A stretch of DNA of 64,000 nucleotides from Verticillium longisporum (Eukaryota; Ascomycota; Sordariomycetes; Glomerellales; Plectosphaerellaceae), in assembly GCA_019188255.1 (NCBI GenBank), contig JAETXT010000009.1, positions 3,100,001-3,164,000 on the forward strand, given 5' to 3'. The position numbers and the translations under genes are program-made. Below are positions 46,902-59,041 of this stretch, one piece after another. Each line of letters starts with the position of its first letter. Positions within the stretch are counted from its first letter, which is position 1. The notes beneath the pieces are model-generated. The model had not been told where the DNA came from. It made no database searches and was given only the letters and a program-made list of their open reading frames with translations.

Positions 46902-48032
46902 ATGTCAGGCTACCCGACCTCCCCCCGCCGGCGCCACATTTTATCGTCAATCAACCCCGAGCACGACGACGCCGAACCCCCATCAAAGCGTAGAAGACGC
47001 TCCGCCAGCCCATCGCGAGACAGAGACGAAGAGAGACCGCATGCCCGCAGGGAACGCACAAAGACAAGAGACATGGAACGAGACGCACAGAAAACCCGAC
47101 CGCCCCGAGCTCGCTCAAAAGACGAGGCCCGAACCTACGAAACAGAAGAAACGTCCGGCGCGGGGGACCACAAGCCCAGAGGCAAGCGCTTCCGCTTCAA
47201 GTCCTCCCAACCTCGCGCATCGCACCGCCACGACGATGACGCAGAACACGGCGCCTCGTCGCCATCGAGACGAAAGCGCCATCGACGGAGACGGCACCAG
47301 TCTCCGACGCCGCCCGACCCGTACGCCCCGCAGCCGCTCTCCCCCGACGCCGCGTTTCGCGAGTCCCTCTTCGACGCCATGGCCGACGACGAGGGCGCCG
47401 CGTACTGGGAGTCCGTGTACGGGCAGCCGGTGCACGAGTACGCGGCCGAGGCCCGCGGCGAGCTCGAGCAGATGAATGAGGAGGAGTACGCGACGTACGT
47501 CCGGCGGCGCATGTGGGAGAAGACGCACGAGGGCCTCCTCGAGGAACGAGAGGCGCGGAAGAAGGCGCGGGATGCTGCGCAGGAGGCACGGGCGCGCGAG
47601 GACAGGGACGCACGCAGGCGGGAGAGGGTCAACAGGGAGATGGAGGAGAGTCTGCGGCGCGGGGAGGAAAGGAGGGCCCGGCGGGGATGGAAGGACCGGT
47701 TTGCAGAGTACGGCAGGGCTTGGGCTGCGTGGGAGGCCGACACAGGCGCGAGGGATGCCAAGGGTCTCCCATGGCCTGTGGAGAGCGGGAAGAGAGCAGA
47801 CGTCGGCGATGGAGCGCTTGTGCGGCCGTTCTTCGTGCTCGGATTAGATGCCGCGGGCATCGGGGAGAGGGATTTCGCGGTACGGTTGCGGGAGGAACGG
47901 GTTCGGTGGCATCCGGACAAGATTCAGCAACGGGTGGCCGGAGGTCATGTCGACCCGGAGGTGATGCGAGATGTGACGGCTGTGTTCCAAGTGGTGGACA
48001 AGCTGTGGGGGGAGACTCGCCAAGGGAAGTGA
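46902..48032 (+). CDS. NF-kappa-B inhibitor-like protein 1 (NFKBIL1)-like nuclear protein
   Basis: One exon of 376 residues from ATG 46902 (MSGYPTSPRRRHI); an in-frame ATG at 46812 would add thirty residues. The N-terminal 150 residues are Arg/Ser/Glu-rich with several basic clusters (KRRRRS, RRKRHRRRRHQ) that look like nuclear localisation signals. A conserved block follows: AAYWESVYGQPVHEYA, then a long Arg/Glu helix (EEYATYVRRRMWEKTHEG..). The C-terminus has GIGERDFAVRLREERVRWHPDKIQQR and a final helix. The RWHPDK-QR ending is typical of the IkBL family and resembles a degenerate J-domain helix. Human NFKBIL1 affects mRNA processing, and a nuclear RNA-related role is inferred here. There are no ankyrin repeats in this fungal form. 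Confidence 0.75.
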   Translation: MSGYPTSPRRRHILSSINPEHDDAEPPSKRRRRSASPSRDRDEERPHARRERTKTRDMERDAQKTRPPRARSKDEARTYETEETSGAGDHKPRGKRFRFKSSQPRASHRHDDDAEHGASSPSRRKRHRRRRHQSPTPPDPYAPQPLSPDAAFRESLFDAMADDEGAAYWESVYGQPVHEYAAEARGELEQMNEEEYATYVRRRMWEKTHEGLLEEREARKKARDAAQEARAREDRDARRRERVNREMEESLRRGEERRARRGWKDRFAEYGRAWAAWEADTGARDAKGLPWPVESGKRADVGDGALVRPFFVLGLDAAGIGERDFAVRLREERVRWHPDKIQQRVAGGHVDPEVMRDVTAVFQVVDKLWGETRQGK

Positions 48033-49535
48033 AGCAAGCTGCTTTACGACACGATTTCTATGATACCCATCCATGCATACACCCAACATACAGACAGATA
48101 CAGGCAAACGATGTCAAATTTCGTGCTTTTGCGTCTGCACCCAAGGAAAATCAAGCTTTGCGCCCGCTTGCAGTGGTAGGAGGCAAGACCCGCCGTCGGA
48201 AAGGAGGAAGTGAAGCAGGCGTGAAGAACCGAAGACGGGGCGTCCCTCATGTCTGGGGGTCTGGGGTGAGGGAGCCTCAACAACAACAAGGACGGGAGGA
48301 TGCAGCAGTCGAAACGCAGTGGAGCGAGACAGGCCACGCAAGACGAAGCAGCCAGCACAAGAAAAGCGGCCGAAGACATGCTGCACTTGGAGGAGAGGAC
48401 CGGGGACGATCAACAGCAGCTCACCAGGGATGCCGATGGGCCAAAACAGCCCACTTTACACGCACAGCCGTGTTGCTGTGTAAACAGGAGAAGCTAGGTA
48501 GTTACCTTGGCATGATATGATGACAGGTGCCTCGGAGTATTTTCTCCTCTTCTTGCATGAACCGCCCAGTCAAGTCGAGGCCAGATACCCAGATACACTG
48601 GCGAGAAGCTCACTCCCTAACCCCCCCTAATCCCTGGTGGGCGGCTGCCGCCCCAGCCTCGTGTGGGTTGGTTCTTTTGCTTCAGAGCCGCCAGCCCGTT
48701 TCAGAAGCAAGGATACACTCCAAGCTCTCTCGTGGAGAAACTCATGTCTGAAGGATTTCTCTCTCATCACCAGCCACGCCGCGGTCTCCCCATCCTCCTT
48801 CCGCGACAACGATGCCTTGGGCACAAAGCAAGCCCAAGGCTGTCACTCCATAGCCCCCATCGTTCCGATGATACAAAACGCAATGCAGCATTCGGGCGCC
48901 GGTTGTCCCGTCAGCATGTCGTCAACCTGACATGGGCCCGCCGCCACGGGCTGATTTCTGGAGGTTGTCTCTGAATGCACGCATCTGGGACGAGACGCCG
49001 TGTTGACAGAGACACACATTGCATTGCATTTATTGCTTCCTGGGCCGCCAGTGTACACAACAAGAGAAGCAAGAAGAGCTTCCGGGGCAAGTGTAGTAAG
49101 GTATTAGTAAAACATAAAACAGTAAAAGAACAGGCGCAAAAAGACGCCCCTGGATTTGGAGAGACACACCCCCCCTTGCTGTGCATGGTACGACATCGTA
49201 TTCGCGGCCCCTTTTGCTTCCTGCCGTGTCCTTTTTTTTTTTCTTAGTTCCTTCCTCTCCGTTTGGCCATGTCGGGCGATGCAACAAAAGATGATCTTTC
49301 TACGTCTCCACTGTCAGAGCCACTACATTGTCGCAGTCGAGCTGAGCACACCACTTTGGTGAAGCGCCCAGCACATAAGCGGGCTTGGTGGCAGGTCGGA
49401 CTGGTGATGGGGGATTCGTGCTGCAGACTTGGTCTTCTCCACAGATTACATCAGATCAGATCGGACGGCTGACGCGTTGGGGGGCGAGAGTCGTCGCACT
49501 TGTTGCCGAGGCTGGCATTGGGTATCTCACCTTGG

Positions 49536-49619
49536 GAAGGTAGGTAGGTATCTTCAGGCAGTATCTACCCAAGGTAGGTACCTACCTGGGATAAGTAATC
49601 CCGAGTGGCAGGTACCTTC
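49536..49619. repeat. GGTACC/TAGGTA motif cluster
   Basis: AAGGTAGGTAGGTATCTT, then AAGGTAGGTACCTACCTGGG, then GGCAGGTACCTTCG in 84 bases. The middle block is a near-perfect palindrome centred on GGTACC. Confidence 0.75.
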
Positions 49620-49797
49620 GAGGCGGGTGCGAGTAGGCAAAGGCAGGTATCGATCAACAACAGTGGAGCAGGAGCTGGGTGACCCGTCCCTTCAGCGGAG
49701 AGACAAGTGCCTGTTTTGTCATCCAGGCAAGGCAGCACCGCTAATAAGGTAGCTGGCATCACACGAGGTGGCTCAGAGACCCAGCGCCCAGAGAGAG

Positions 49798-49848
49798 GCC
49801 CAGTGGCCAGCGGCCAGCGGCCAGTGGCCAGCGACCAGCGACCAGCGG
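49798..49848. repeat. (GGCCAGC/T)n heptanucleotide array
   Basis: Seven adjacent copies of GGCCAGC, GGCCAGT or GACCAGC in gene-free sequence. Confidence 0.85.
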
Positions 49849-50497
49849 TCTCCCTCCGCACCCACTCCTACTGTTCTGGCTGGCTGAGAGCAGGCGTGCG
49901 GTAGACCCGCGGAAAGAAAGAGCTGCACGCCCCGCCCCTGTCCCCCCTCCACCCGCTCCGTCACCCCTGCCCCTGTCCTTCCTCTCCCGCCAGGCATTGA
50001 AACAGTGCCGTAGTGCGCATCGCCGATCCCGACTACAACGCATCCATCACACCATCTGCCAACCTAGAAACGACAGCTGCTCGACTCGACAACAGGGGGT
50101 CCGCCTTGCTTCCCGGCACCTCAATCAGCAGCCGCAAGCTAACATACTCACTTGGCAAGACTACTCAAAACGGAATTCAGGTTTCGCTGTGAGAATGAGG
50201 AGTCGTGGTTGATGCATTGGTATATTGATTATACTCCGTGAATCCGGAAAAAGTGTTTCGAAGAAAAAGCCCACCCTGACACAGCCCGACAATGGGAGAA
50301 CTATGCTGATGAACCCCCCTCCCCAACTAATTACATTCCATCTCTAACAACAACGTTCGTATCCTACGGCCCCCGTGATCGAACACTTCAATTCACGGGT
50401 TCCAGGCGGGCAGAGGAGAGGACTCTCCGCATGTCTTCTCATTACAAGTTGCCTCGGGCGCAGCGAGGCGAGACGTCGGCCAATGGGGTGTGACCCT

Positions 50498-51090
50498 TTA
50501 CAGGTTGGCGAGGAGGGCGGCTCCACCGAAGAGGGCACCGACGGCGACGGCGCCGGTGACGCGGGGGGCGGGCGAGTCGCCATCGCCGGTGCCGGTGGCG
50601 CCGGCGGCCGCGGTGGACAGGCTCGAGAGCTGCTCCTGGATGGAGGTGGAGGCGGCGCCGTCGGTGGCGGTCGAGAGGGCGTTCTCGAGCGAGGACTGGG
50701 CGGCGGCGATGGAGGAGCTGGCCTCGGCGTCGAGGGCGCTGGAGGTGGCCTCGGCGATGGCCGAGGAGACGGACTCGCTGATGGACTGGATGACGGAGCT
50801 GGCCTCTTCGAGGATGGAAGAGGCGGCCGAGGGGAGGGCACCGGCGCCGGAGGTCACGTCACCAGCGACGGAGGTGGCGATGGAGCCGACGTCGGGGACT
50901 GAGGGCAGCGCAGACTCAACCGCCGAGGGGACAGCGGTGGGGACCGAGGGGGTGGTGATGGTGAGCTCCTGGGCCTGAGAGTATCTTGTCAGTACGGACC
51001 GAGAAGCGTACGAGTCACAAGACGAAGATGGGCTTGACATACAGCAGCCAGGGAAGCGAAGGCGAGGTAAGTGACCGAAGTGTAACGCAT
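50498..51090 (-). CDS. Putative secreted, GPI-anchored Ser/Ala-rich cell-wall protein, two exons
   Basis: Exons complement(51043-51090) and complement(50498-50974) encode 174 residues; intron 50975-51042. The N-terminus MRYTSVTYLAFASLAA is a signal peptide, cut at about the exon junction before AQELTIT. The body is almost wholly Ser, Ala, Thr, Glu and Val with a loose repeat of the type SSxxxEAxSS (ILEEASSVIQSISESVSSAIAEA). This suggests helical or heavily O-glycosylated structure. It ends with a short GTGDGDSPAPRV spacer and a hydrophobic tail (GAVAVGALFGGAALLANL), the pattern of a GPI-attachment signal. There are no cysteines in the mature part. A TATA box lies about 160 bases upstream. It is probably a surface or wall protein; no specific function can be given. 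Confidence 0.8.
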
Positions 51091-54000
51091 TTTGGCGGTA
51101 GTGAGTGTTTGTTGAGGTAGGGTGATATAGGGTGTGTAGTAGAACGATGTATTTCGAAACCGAAAGAGAGTCGTTTGGAGTAAGAGATTGCTTGTTGCGG
51201 ATGAGGAACAGACAAGCTGTGTGTTATGTAGGGTGATCAAGGGACGAGCTTTATATATGTAGAGAGCTCGCGGAAACTGGCAGATGCAAGACACCGCAAA
51301 AAGAGTGACATGCCCCCTCCCTTCCAAAACATGGCATCGAGCCAAGCAACGACACCAAGCCTCGAGGCGTCCTCCCACTTGCGCAACCAGGCAACCCACC
51401 CGGGGTCCAGGATCTGTCTCCCGCCTTGCCGCAAGGAGTAGCCAAGCTGGTTCATCGCTCAATGCCTCAGGACCGACCTCTTCCTGTTGTTTTCCCTGTT
51501 GGTTGTTGCACCATTAGACAAACCGAGCCACTCACACCTACACGCCACTGCCACCATGCAAGCTCCCAGACCCAGACGTACCGCACACACCCCCCCTCCC
51601 CCTGGACCTCACGTCATGTACTTTGGCGACGCGCAGGGCGTGGGTCTAGCGGATTCATCGAGCCCCGTCATGGCCCCATCGCTCGAACATCTTCCCAAGC
51701 CGCTTGTTGCTGGAGTAGCCCGCTACGTACCCATGACTTTCCGGGGTGGCGAGTGGGCCGAGATCTGGCAGAGGTCTGGCCGTCACTCTCGATAGTTAGA
51801 GAGCCATGTAGCTTGAAGCTGGCCCAAAGCTGGCAAGAGGCGCAAGTCGGGGCGACAAGTATGGCAGAATACCTGACTTGCAAGGTCCTCTAAACAATGA
51901 TCACTTGGTGCATGACCTGCACAAGCGAAGATCGGAAAAAAAAAATTAGCAACAGACAAAGCAAGGAAAAAAAAAAGTCAGATTCGCAGCAGATCAGCAA
52001 AGACAGGCCAATGAGTGAGCCGCCGGTACCTAGGCCCAGTATGCATCCACGGTGGCAGCATTGGCGCTGTGGCTGTTCGCAGCACAACAAGCCACGCCTC
52101 GGACACTCGCCACGCTTGATTTCGTAGGCGGCGGCTCTTCTCTCCCAGCTAGCCCTCGCTGCTTTCTTGCTTTGACGGTTTTCATGTTTGGGGTGCATCT
52201 AGTCCACTCTCGCTCTAGATCGACAGGAGGGTGTGGGGTGGGAAGGCGTGATTGTTACCGAATAAAGCAACGAGGCCAGAACAGTGGCGGCAGAGACAGA
52301 CAGGGTGCTTGAGAGAGAGACTACGACCGAATGCCTGTCCCGTCCAGGCCGTTTGCCAGCCAGCCAATCGACAACTCAAGCCTGGGTCGAGAGCCTTCGC
52401 CGCATTTCGGCCCTGTCTCTGAATCCAATTGGCATTATGGGTGTGCGATCCAGACTGTTGCGGCTGCGACAAGTGTCTGGGTAGTGGAGCAAAAGGAGAG
52501 GCGCAGACACGCGAAGGACGCACCTAGCGAGACGCAAAGATCAGCCATCGGATAGTCCATTCGCCCTGTACAATCGGATCGTGTATTTTGCCCGTTTCTT
52601 TGCAATCATGGTGGGCCCAAAACACACGTGCCGGATTCGCAAATGCCCATCCTCGCCGCCTCTGGGACGGCTGACCTGGCAGGGCTCGTGGTACGCACTC
52701 TTCTTGCGCATGCGAACGCGCGCCAGAGACACACAAACTGGCCATCCCGCCAAAGGTCGCTAGAAAGCTTGCTCCCAGACTCCAGCACAGGCGAGGTGGA
52801 CGCTACCGTCAGCCAAGCCGGCCGGGGGGATGAGAGCCGCTTGGCGTACTGCGTGCTCCTGCGCTGTGCAAGCGAGCGGGCGAGAGCGTGACCGCAAACT
52901 GCTGGCGAGCGAGACGAGCTTCAGACTCCAACCCCAAGTCATCCATCCCGCCAGGGCGGCAGGGCGGCAAGGCTGGCCAGGGCCGCTGGAACATGGGAAC
53001 TGCACTGCAATTGCGGTTCCTCCCCGCCATCACCCCATGACGTCCGCCGCCAGAGGACCGGGTGCCGTTGAGCTTCGAGCATGCATCCCTGCGCGGCCTG
53101 AGGTACAAGGAGCTTGCGTCTAGGTACCCCTGTCCTGTGCATCGGCTTTCGTCCACCAACAACCAGGTTCACTGTTGCAGCGTCTTGGTGCTCCGTTCAT
53201 TGCGTCACTTGCCAATGTTCCGTCGTTTCGACCAAGTCGCCGGCAGAATGGGATAGATGAGGTTTCGGAGACGACCTCCAAAGCACATTGCGGTCCCGAG
53301 ACCATCCATGAGTTAGACGTCCAACACGATCAGAATCAAGCAACGTCCGAATGTGAGACTGACGTGGATGCCAGACACGGCACAGTGTTGCTTCTCTGCA
53401 GGAACAGGTACTTGAGACGCTTTCACTCCAAGGGTCTGTCCATTCGTCGCACTTCGCCTGTTGAGTGCCGAGCCAGGCAAATCTCCTGAGATGGAGCAGT
53501 CTCATAGGTGGACGTTGCTTCTTCCTGGTCGGCCCCCTATCGTTTGTGATCACGCTGTTTTGCAAGCGAATAGGCATTGGAGTGTGATCAGTCGTCTGTT
53601 GTCCGTTGAATTCTACGCTTTTCTCTCGCTGCTTGGCCGAGGAGGCCTCGGTCAGACCGATCATCGGAGCTATGCTGTGGATCAAAGTGCCCAGTGGTCG
53701 ACTGTGAGCTTTGTTGTTGACAAACCCAGGCCTTCGACGGCCTTCTTCCCAGGCGCATCAACTAAACCAGCGCCTCACTCGGCCATGGGCAAAAGCCTGG
53801 TCTGGCAAGTCTGGCTAGCGCGAGGGCCGCCCGCCCCCAGTCTTCCGCCCCCATTTGCCTTGTTTTACCCCAGTATTCTAGCGCTTGAAGGACCCGAATC
53901 CCCAATTGCGACATGGTGGGCCAGAATCACCCGCCGCACGCACGAGAGAGTCCAGGTTCGTGTGGTGGGGACCACCATGACTGGAGTGCGGGACGCGTCA

Positions 54001-54407
54001 GCTCGTCCGTGTAAACCTCCATCTACCCACTGCAGCGATCCTCCGTTACCAGCGTCTCTCAGATCCGCTGTGGTTGGCTGGTGCAATGGAAATCCTGCTT
54101 TCGATGCCTCCCTATCCAATCAGTGACGCGATTCCTTGACAAAAGTCCGTGTTCCAGGCCAGTCGGCCGAATGTCGCTGTCACTGTGACGTTGAAGCTCA
54201 ACGGATTTTGACCTGTCACAGCCTGCCTGGTGCCTCTGAACGTCCATACCAGTCTTCAGCGGAAGGGTCGGTCAACACAGAAGACCGACCATTCCCGAAA
54301 CAAGCTCCGGTAGTAAGGGGAGTCTCGCTTGTTGCCTTCACAACGAGGGCCGATCCAGTCCGTCTATTTTGCCTGTTTGCGGGGCGGTGCGTTGAAACAC
54401 GCAGCTA
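51091..54407. other. Gene-free interval of 3.3 kb
   Basis: Apart from the promoter of the minus-strand GPI-protein gene (up to about 51300), nothing is recognised. The 221-codon frame at 53461-54126 (+) has no motif and biased, shadow-like composition. Two A-runs lie at about 51937-51945 and 51966-51975. Confidence 0.55.
51250..51259 (-). promoter_or_regulatory. TATA box of the GPI-protein gene
   Basis: On the minus strand the sequence reads CATATATAAAG, about 160 bases before the ATG at 51090. TATA words this clear are uncommon in the window and fit a strongly or conditionally expressed surface-protein gene. Confidence 0.5.
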
Positions 54408-57041
54408 TCAGCCGGTGACCTGGGCGACCATCTTCTTAAGTTCCGTCACCATATCGTTAGCCTCCGTTGGGTTCTTTGCCTCGAAATCGTAGCGCTTGGG
54501 TTCCGTATCTTTGTAGATGATGAGCTAGAAGAACCTTATCGTCAGTATTCCGCTGGAACAGGGCTTCCCTAGCGCCGTTGGGCAGCAGGATCTGTTGAGA
54601 CGCAAAGCGCGGCGCTACTCGACTGCTTGAAGAGGCATCCGCACAACATCTTGAACAAACAAGTGCAGTACGTACCTTGAACTGGTTGGGATGCTTCGCA
54701 AACACTTTGCATCCGATAATCTGGGTCATGTGTGCCGTCGTCGTCTTGCCTTCACGTGCAGATGTTGGTTTGATGTGGACATATTCGCCGTCAATCTCGA
54801 GCCGACGCTCGCTCTGGCTCATCATCCTGACTGTCCGCAGTCGCCAGACGGTCCATGACTTGCAGGATCCCGTGAGCTCCGCCTGCTTGAGGGCCTGCTG
54901 CGCCAACGGGTGGGAGCCCATGATGTGCGTCCGTTTGGCCCTGCGCCCCTGTGGCCCATCTGAGAATGGCAGTAGCTTCGGCGAAGCACTGCTTGGCGAG
55001 CCCGTCATGGTTAGCGGGCCATCCGTTGCGAATCGTCGCCGGTGCAGCTCCAGGTCGGAGAGACTGCCGATTGTGCTAACTTTGGCGTCGAGCAGCACTA
55101 CAGGGCCGCCGCCAGGCATCTTCAAAACGTGGTTGGCCTTATCCAGCTGCCGTTTGCGACAGACCTGGTCTAGAACTTCGGCCATGTACGTGTCTGTCGT
55201 CACGTCAAGCGTGACCAACTGACCGGGAGCAATGTCGGTAGAGTGTAGGTGGACGCGCAGCAGCTTTTGCTGGCCTCGCGTCGCGTTCGGCGTTGGTGCT
55301 GGTGCAGCGGTCGGCTGGTCCATGAATACCGCAGGCTGCTGCTGACGATACGTCGTGTTCGTGACGGGGTTCGGCCGAGGTTCCGTGGGCGGCGGCAGAA
55401 ATGTCTGTGTGGGCTGCGGTGTGTTGCGCGGCGTCGTGTCCTCTTGGGCGGCCTCCTCGGCAGGCGCCTCCTCCTCCTCTTCCTGGGGTGTGGCGAGTTG
55501 GTTCTCTTCAAACTCCTCCTGCGAAGCCTCGACCAAGCCGAAGTTATCGTGGGTCTTGGAGTTGGCCCGCATTCGGCCAGCTGCCCTGTTGTTGGCCGTG
55601 GTGAAGGACGTGAGGGCCTTGGTTCTGTCGAAAGGGGGAAAGTCGTCATCTACCTCGCCATCCTCTTCGACCATTCTCAAGGTCCACCAGTTGATATTGG
55701 TCTTATCACTCGGAATGGGTGGTTCTCTCTTTTCATCATTGTACTTCCAGAGGCTGAGCCCGATGAGGTCGGCCACCGTGACTGGTCGATCGCCCCCTTC
55801 GCCATGGTGGACCATGCGACGGATGAGAACCTCGAATGGCTTCATTGGATTATTCGAATAGGCTGGGTAGATCTGCACCGCAATAGGGGCATTCTCTCCT
55901 TGTCCGGAGAGGCTAGCGAACCTCTCGAAGGGGACTGTCGGCTTCGTCTTACGAGCCTTGAGAGCCGCAGAGAGCATTCCTTTCGGTTGAACCATGCTGA
56001 TGGGTCGAATCATACTCATGGGGCGGGGAGGGGGAAGCGCCTGGAGAACCCGTGGGGGAGCCTGTGACCTGCGAATGGTGGACGTCCGAGTAAACTGGCG
56101 CGGCGGTGTCCCGACGACTTGCCGATCTGGCGAGGCCTGATTCGGGTGCTCGACCGTATCGAGGATACCAGCCGAGTCGATGCTCTCCAGGAAAGCGCCT
56201 GACAGGTCGGAGGCGTCCGAGTCGTCTTCCTCCTCCTCGGGGAGCAGGTCGGTGCTGGCCCGCCTGATACCCTCGACAGGCTCCTCGTTGATTCGGGCCT
56301 GGATCCTGACGGCCTTGGTGGCCGCCTTGGCTGCTTCCCTGTGCTTGTGGAACGCCGAGGCGTCAAACTCCGTGTCGGACGATATCTCGCTGCTTGTGAC
56401 AGTGTCCCGGCGTGCTCTCTCCTTGACGACCTCCAAGGCGGACTGCGATCCCCGACGGGCGCCGCGCGCCGCGCGCGGAGAGGACGTGACGGCGGCTGCT
56501 TGGCGCATGGTGGAGGTTTGGTTCGGACTCGAGCCGGCTCGTGCCCTGACCGGCATCTTGGCGAACCTGATCTGTTGCGCCGCTCGTTGGGTGGCCTCGT
56601 CGTCGTCGCTTTCATCGGAGAGGTCGCTGCTGTCGTCGTCCTCCAGGGTCTCGCGCCGCCGCCTCCGCCTGGTGGCCAAGCCAGGGCCAAATGTATCGGT
56701 GCCTCCGCCTGTCAGGATTCCGGCTTCGTCAGGTTCGTCCTCGAGAGTCACGCCAGTGCGACGCGGAGCCTGGAAGTATTCCGATGCGATGGCGGTTGGG
56801 ATCGGGGGGGAGTAGCATCGTTTGCTCAAGTCGGGATTGGCCTGCCAGCCTACGGCTTTAAAGTCGGACGATTTCATGAAGCCGTCATTCAGCGTGATCA
56901 GTCGTTCGCCGACTCCATCAGCAATCTCCGTCAGGTAGCCGCAACGAAGCTGGTACGCAACCAGGCTGGGATGATCAGTCGAGGCCAGCGAGGATAGAAG
57001 CCGTGGGGTTAAACATACTCTTCATTTTGAAAGACCGACAT
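54408..57041 (-). CDS. Sin1/Avo1 subunit of TOR complex 2, three exons
   Basis: Exons complement(57019-57041), complement(54677-minus side: 54676-56965) and complement(54408-54524) give 809 residues. Introns are 56966-57018 and 54525-54675. The start MSVFQNE continues in phase to LVAYQLRCGYLTEIADGVGERLI. An acidic, disordered region follows (DDDSSDLSDESDDDEA). The CRIM domain, about 355-510, begins at VPFERFASL and includes AVQIYPAYSNNPMKPFEVLI, LIGLSLWKYNDE and INWWTLRMVEEDGE. A Pro/Gln linker leads to a Ras-binding-like domain, about 575-650 (LLRVHLHSTDIA; TYMAEVLDQVCRKRQL). A C-terminal PH domain, about 693-805, ends in YDFEAKNPTEANDMV. CRIM recruits AGC-kinase substrates to TORC2 and the PH domain binds membrane phosphoinositides. 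It is divergent from the PRCC-domain gene. Confidence 0.92.
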
Positions 57042-57617
57042 GGCTGCTGCAAAAGGCCGAGGCTGTGTCGAATGTCCCTGATTCGTAGGTACTGGGTGGA
57101 CAAGAAGGTCAATCGGTCAACTCACGATGGGCGCATGGCGAGTATGGAGAAAGGGGGGTAACGTCGCGCTGTCGGTAAAGGCCTAGAGAAGGCACCTCGC
57201 ATTGCCGGAATGCGGGAGAGGAAAGATACAAGCCGTGTTTTGACTGTTTGACTGGCAAAAGGCAAAAGGTAAAGGAGAGAGGTCCTGCAATGTGACTGGC
57301 GATGCGGCGGAACAACCCTCGTCGTATCGTTTCCAGCCTTGTGAAACCCCCGCGCCGAAGCTCCAGCGGAGCGAACATGGTAGTCGCGCATGTCGACATG
57401 CACGGACCCACACGAGCTTGATAACGCCGTCGTGACAGTGCGATAAGGCAGTTAGTAGCCTTGCATCCACTTTGGAACCTGCGAGCGGCCTGGTTAGCAC
57501 TAAGTTGTGCATTCCTGCAACTACGAAGTTCCTGCAACTACGAAGCCACCCCAAAAACCCCAAAACCGAAGCCGGCAGTAGACTGATCCAGGTTCAAGGC
57601 TACATTGACTCGAAACC
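57042..57617. promoter_or_regulatory. Shared divergent promoter of Sin1 and the PRCC-domain gene
   Basis: There are 576 bp between outward-facing start codons. It includes a direct repeat of about 13 bases (TTCCTGCAACTACGAAG-like, twice near 57510-57545) shortly before the PRCC start. No TATA word was recognised. Confidence 0.55.
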
Positions 57618-58807
57618 ATGGCTCTGGTCGAGTACTCTGATTCGGACTCCGATTCCGAAGCACCTGTCCAGCCGACTGCAGCGCCAACAGCACCTGGACC
57701 CAACTCGAAGAAGCCCTTCCAAAAAGTCGTCAACCGCGCCAACCCCGGAAAGATTGTCGTCAACCTCCCTCAAACAAAGCGCCAAGACGTTGCCTCGGCC
57801 GATGATGGCCCTCCAGCGAAGCGCACCAAGACTGGTGGCGGCGGCGGCGGTCTGTTTGCCGGCTTCAGCTCGCTGCTGCCAGCGCCCAAGAACGCCGCGA
57901 AAAGACCGTCTGCGTTGAGCAGCAGCAGCAGCAGCAGCAGCAGCTCGTCGCGGCCTGTCTTCCAGCTCAAGACGAGCGCCGAAGCTGGCTTCAGTCGCGA
58001 CAGCCCGAGTGCAGATCCTGGCGGGGAGGGTCAGGGTTCGGGCCTTTCGCTGCCGCCACCCAAGACGGCGCCTCAACCATCCATACCGGAGACGATGAAA
58101 CCTGAAGAGGAGGTCAAGCTGGTCGGCAAACCCATGATGTTTCGGCCATTATCAGTTGCCAGGAACAAGAAGAAGTCGGCCAAAAAGCTGCCCCAACCGG
58201 CAGCAGCAGCAGCAGCAGCAGTGCCTTTGCCGGCCGCTGCAGCACCATCTGCAGAGGAGGCCAAGGACGCTGGGCCGGCGCCGCCACCGAAGAAGATATC
58301 CCTCTTCTCCCTCGACAGCGAACCGGAACCCGCCCCGGCTCCGAGCACGACGTCAGCGTCAGGAGCCTATGAACCTCTCTTCCAGACCGAGGCCGCCGCG
58401 CGTGCGTACAATCCATACCTAGACGAGGCTGAGCCCTACGCAAACCACCCGGCACCGACGACGGCGCCCACGTCCGACAAGGAATCGCTGCACACGATTG
58501 CAAACGACCTCAACCTCTCGGCTGCCGAGCGCCGCGAGCTCTTTGGCCGTGGCGGCCCGAGCAACGCCCAGGTGCCGCAGCCACGAGGGTCATCAACTTC
58601 AACACGGACCAGGAGTACCAGCACAACGAGGATCTGCGCGCCTCGGGCCAGGAGCAGACTCACAACCCCGTGCGCTCCATCGCGCCAGGCAAGCACAACC
58701 TCCGGCAGCTCGTCAATGCTGTGCAGAACAACCGCGATGCGCTCGAGGAGAGCTTCGCCAAGGGCAAGAGCAATCGCAAGGACGCGTCGAGCCGGTACGG
58801 ATGGTAG
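57618..58807 (+). CDS. PRCC-domain protein (mitotic checkpoint regulator family), one apparent frame break
   Basis: A single exon of about 396 residues from ATG 57618 (MALVEYSDSDSDSE). The N-terminal 320 residues are low-complexity, with poly-Ser (AGC repeat, 57918-57949), poly-Gly, poly-Ala (58199-58222) and several Pro-rich runs. The NxFxPYL-type segments AYEPLF and YNPYLDEA and the LNLSAAERRELFGR helix lie before the break. Near 58581-58583 the frame shifts as if one C were missing from a short C run. The following 75 residues are the conserved PRCC C-terminus: RVINFNTDQEYQ, EDLRASGQEQTHNPVRSI, GKHNLRQLV and the final ASSRYGW before the stop at 58805-58807. PRCC in mammals interacts with MAD2B and splicing factors. 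A nuclear role is inferred. Without the shift, the frame would run on meaninglessly into the next gene. Confidence 0.87.
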
Positions 58808-59041
58808 GCGGATGGCGAGAATGATACCCCCTCATTTCATGAATTTCACATGCCCACAGGTAATGGCCGGCTATGGATCAAATGTCGCCTTGCGAAAGAC
58901 TTTCTTTTTTTCCTCTCTCTCCGGAGTGCTACGATCTCGTCTAAATGGGTATGCTCGTAAATGTCGTGACAAGAAGAAGAAAAAGAGGGAAAACAGGCTG
59001 AACGCAATAAATAATACAGACGGACACTCAGGGTCCTGGCG

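Larger units (their letters stand above)
48033..50497. other. Gene-free interval of 2.5 kb with motif cluster and heptamer repeat
   Basis: No credible coding frame was found. It carries a GGTACC/TAGGTA cluster (49536-49619) and a GGCCAGC heptamer array (49798-49848). Confidence 0.55.

Noticed and set aside
47513..48520. Open frame of 335 codons overlapping the NFKBIL1-like gene
   Set aside because: It is Gly/Arg-rich in an alternative frame of a coding exon and has no motif. The frame at 46902-48032 has the family signature.
53461..54126. Open frame of 221 codons on the plus strand
   Set aside because: It has no recognisable domain, splice context or codon character like that of the neighbouring genes.
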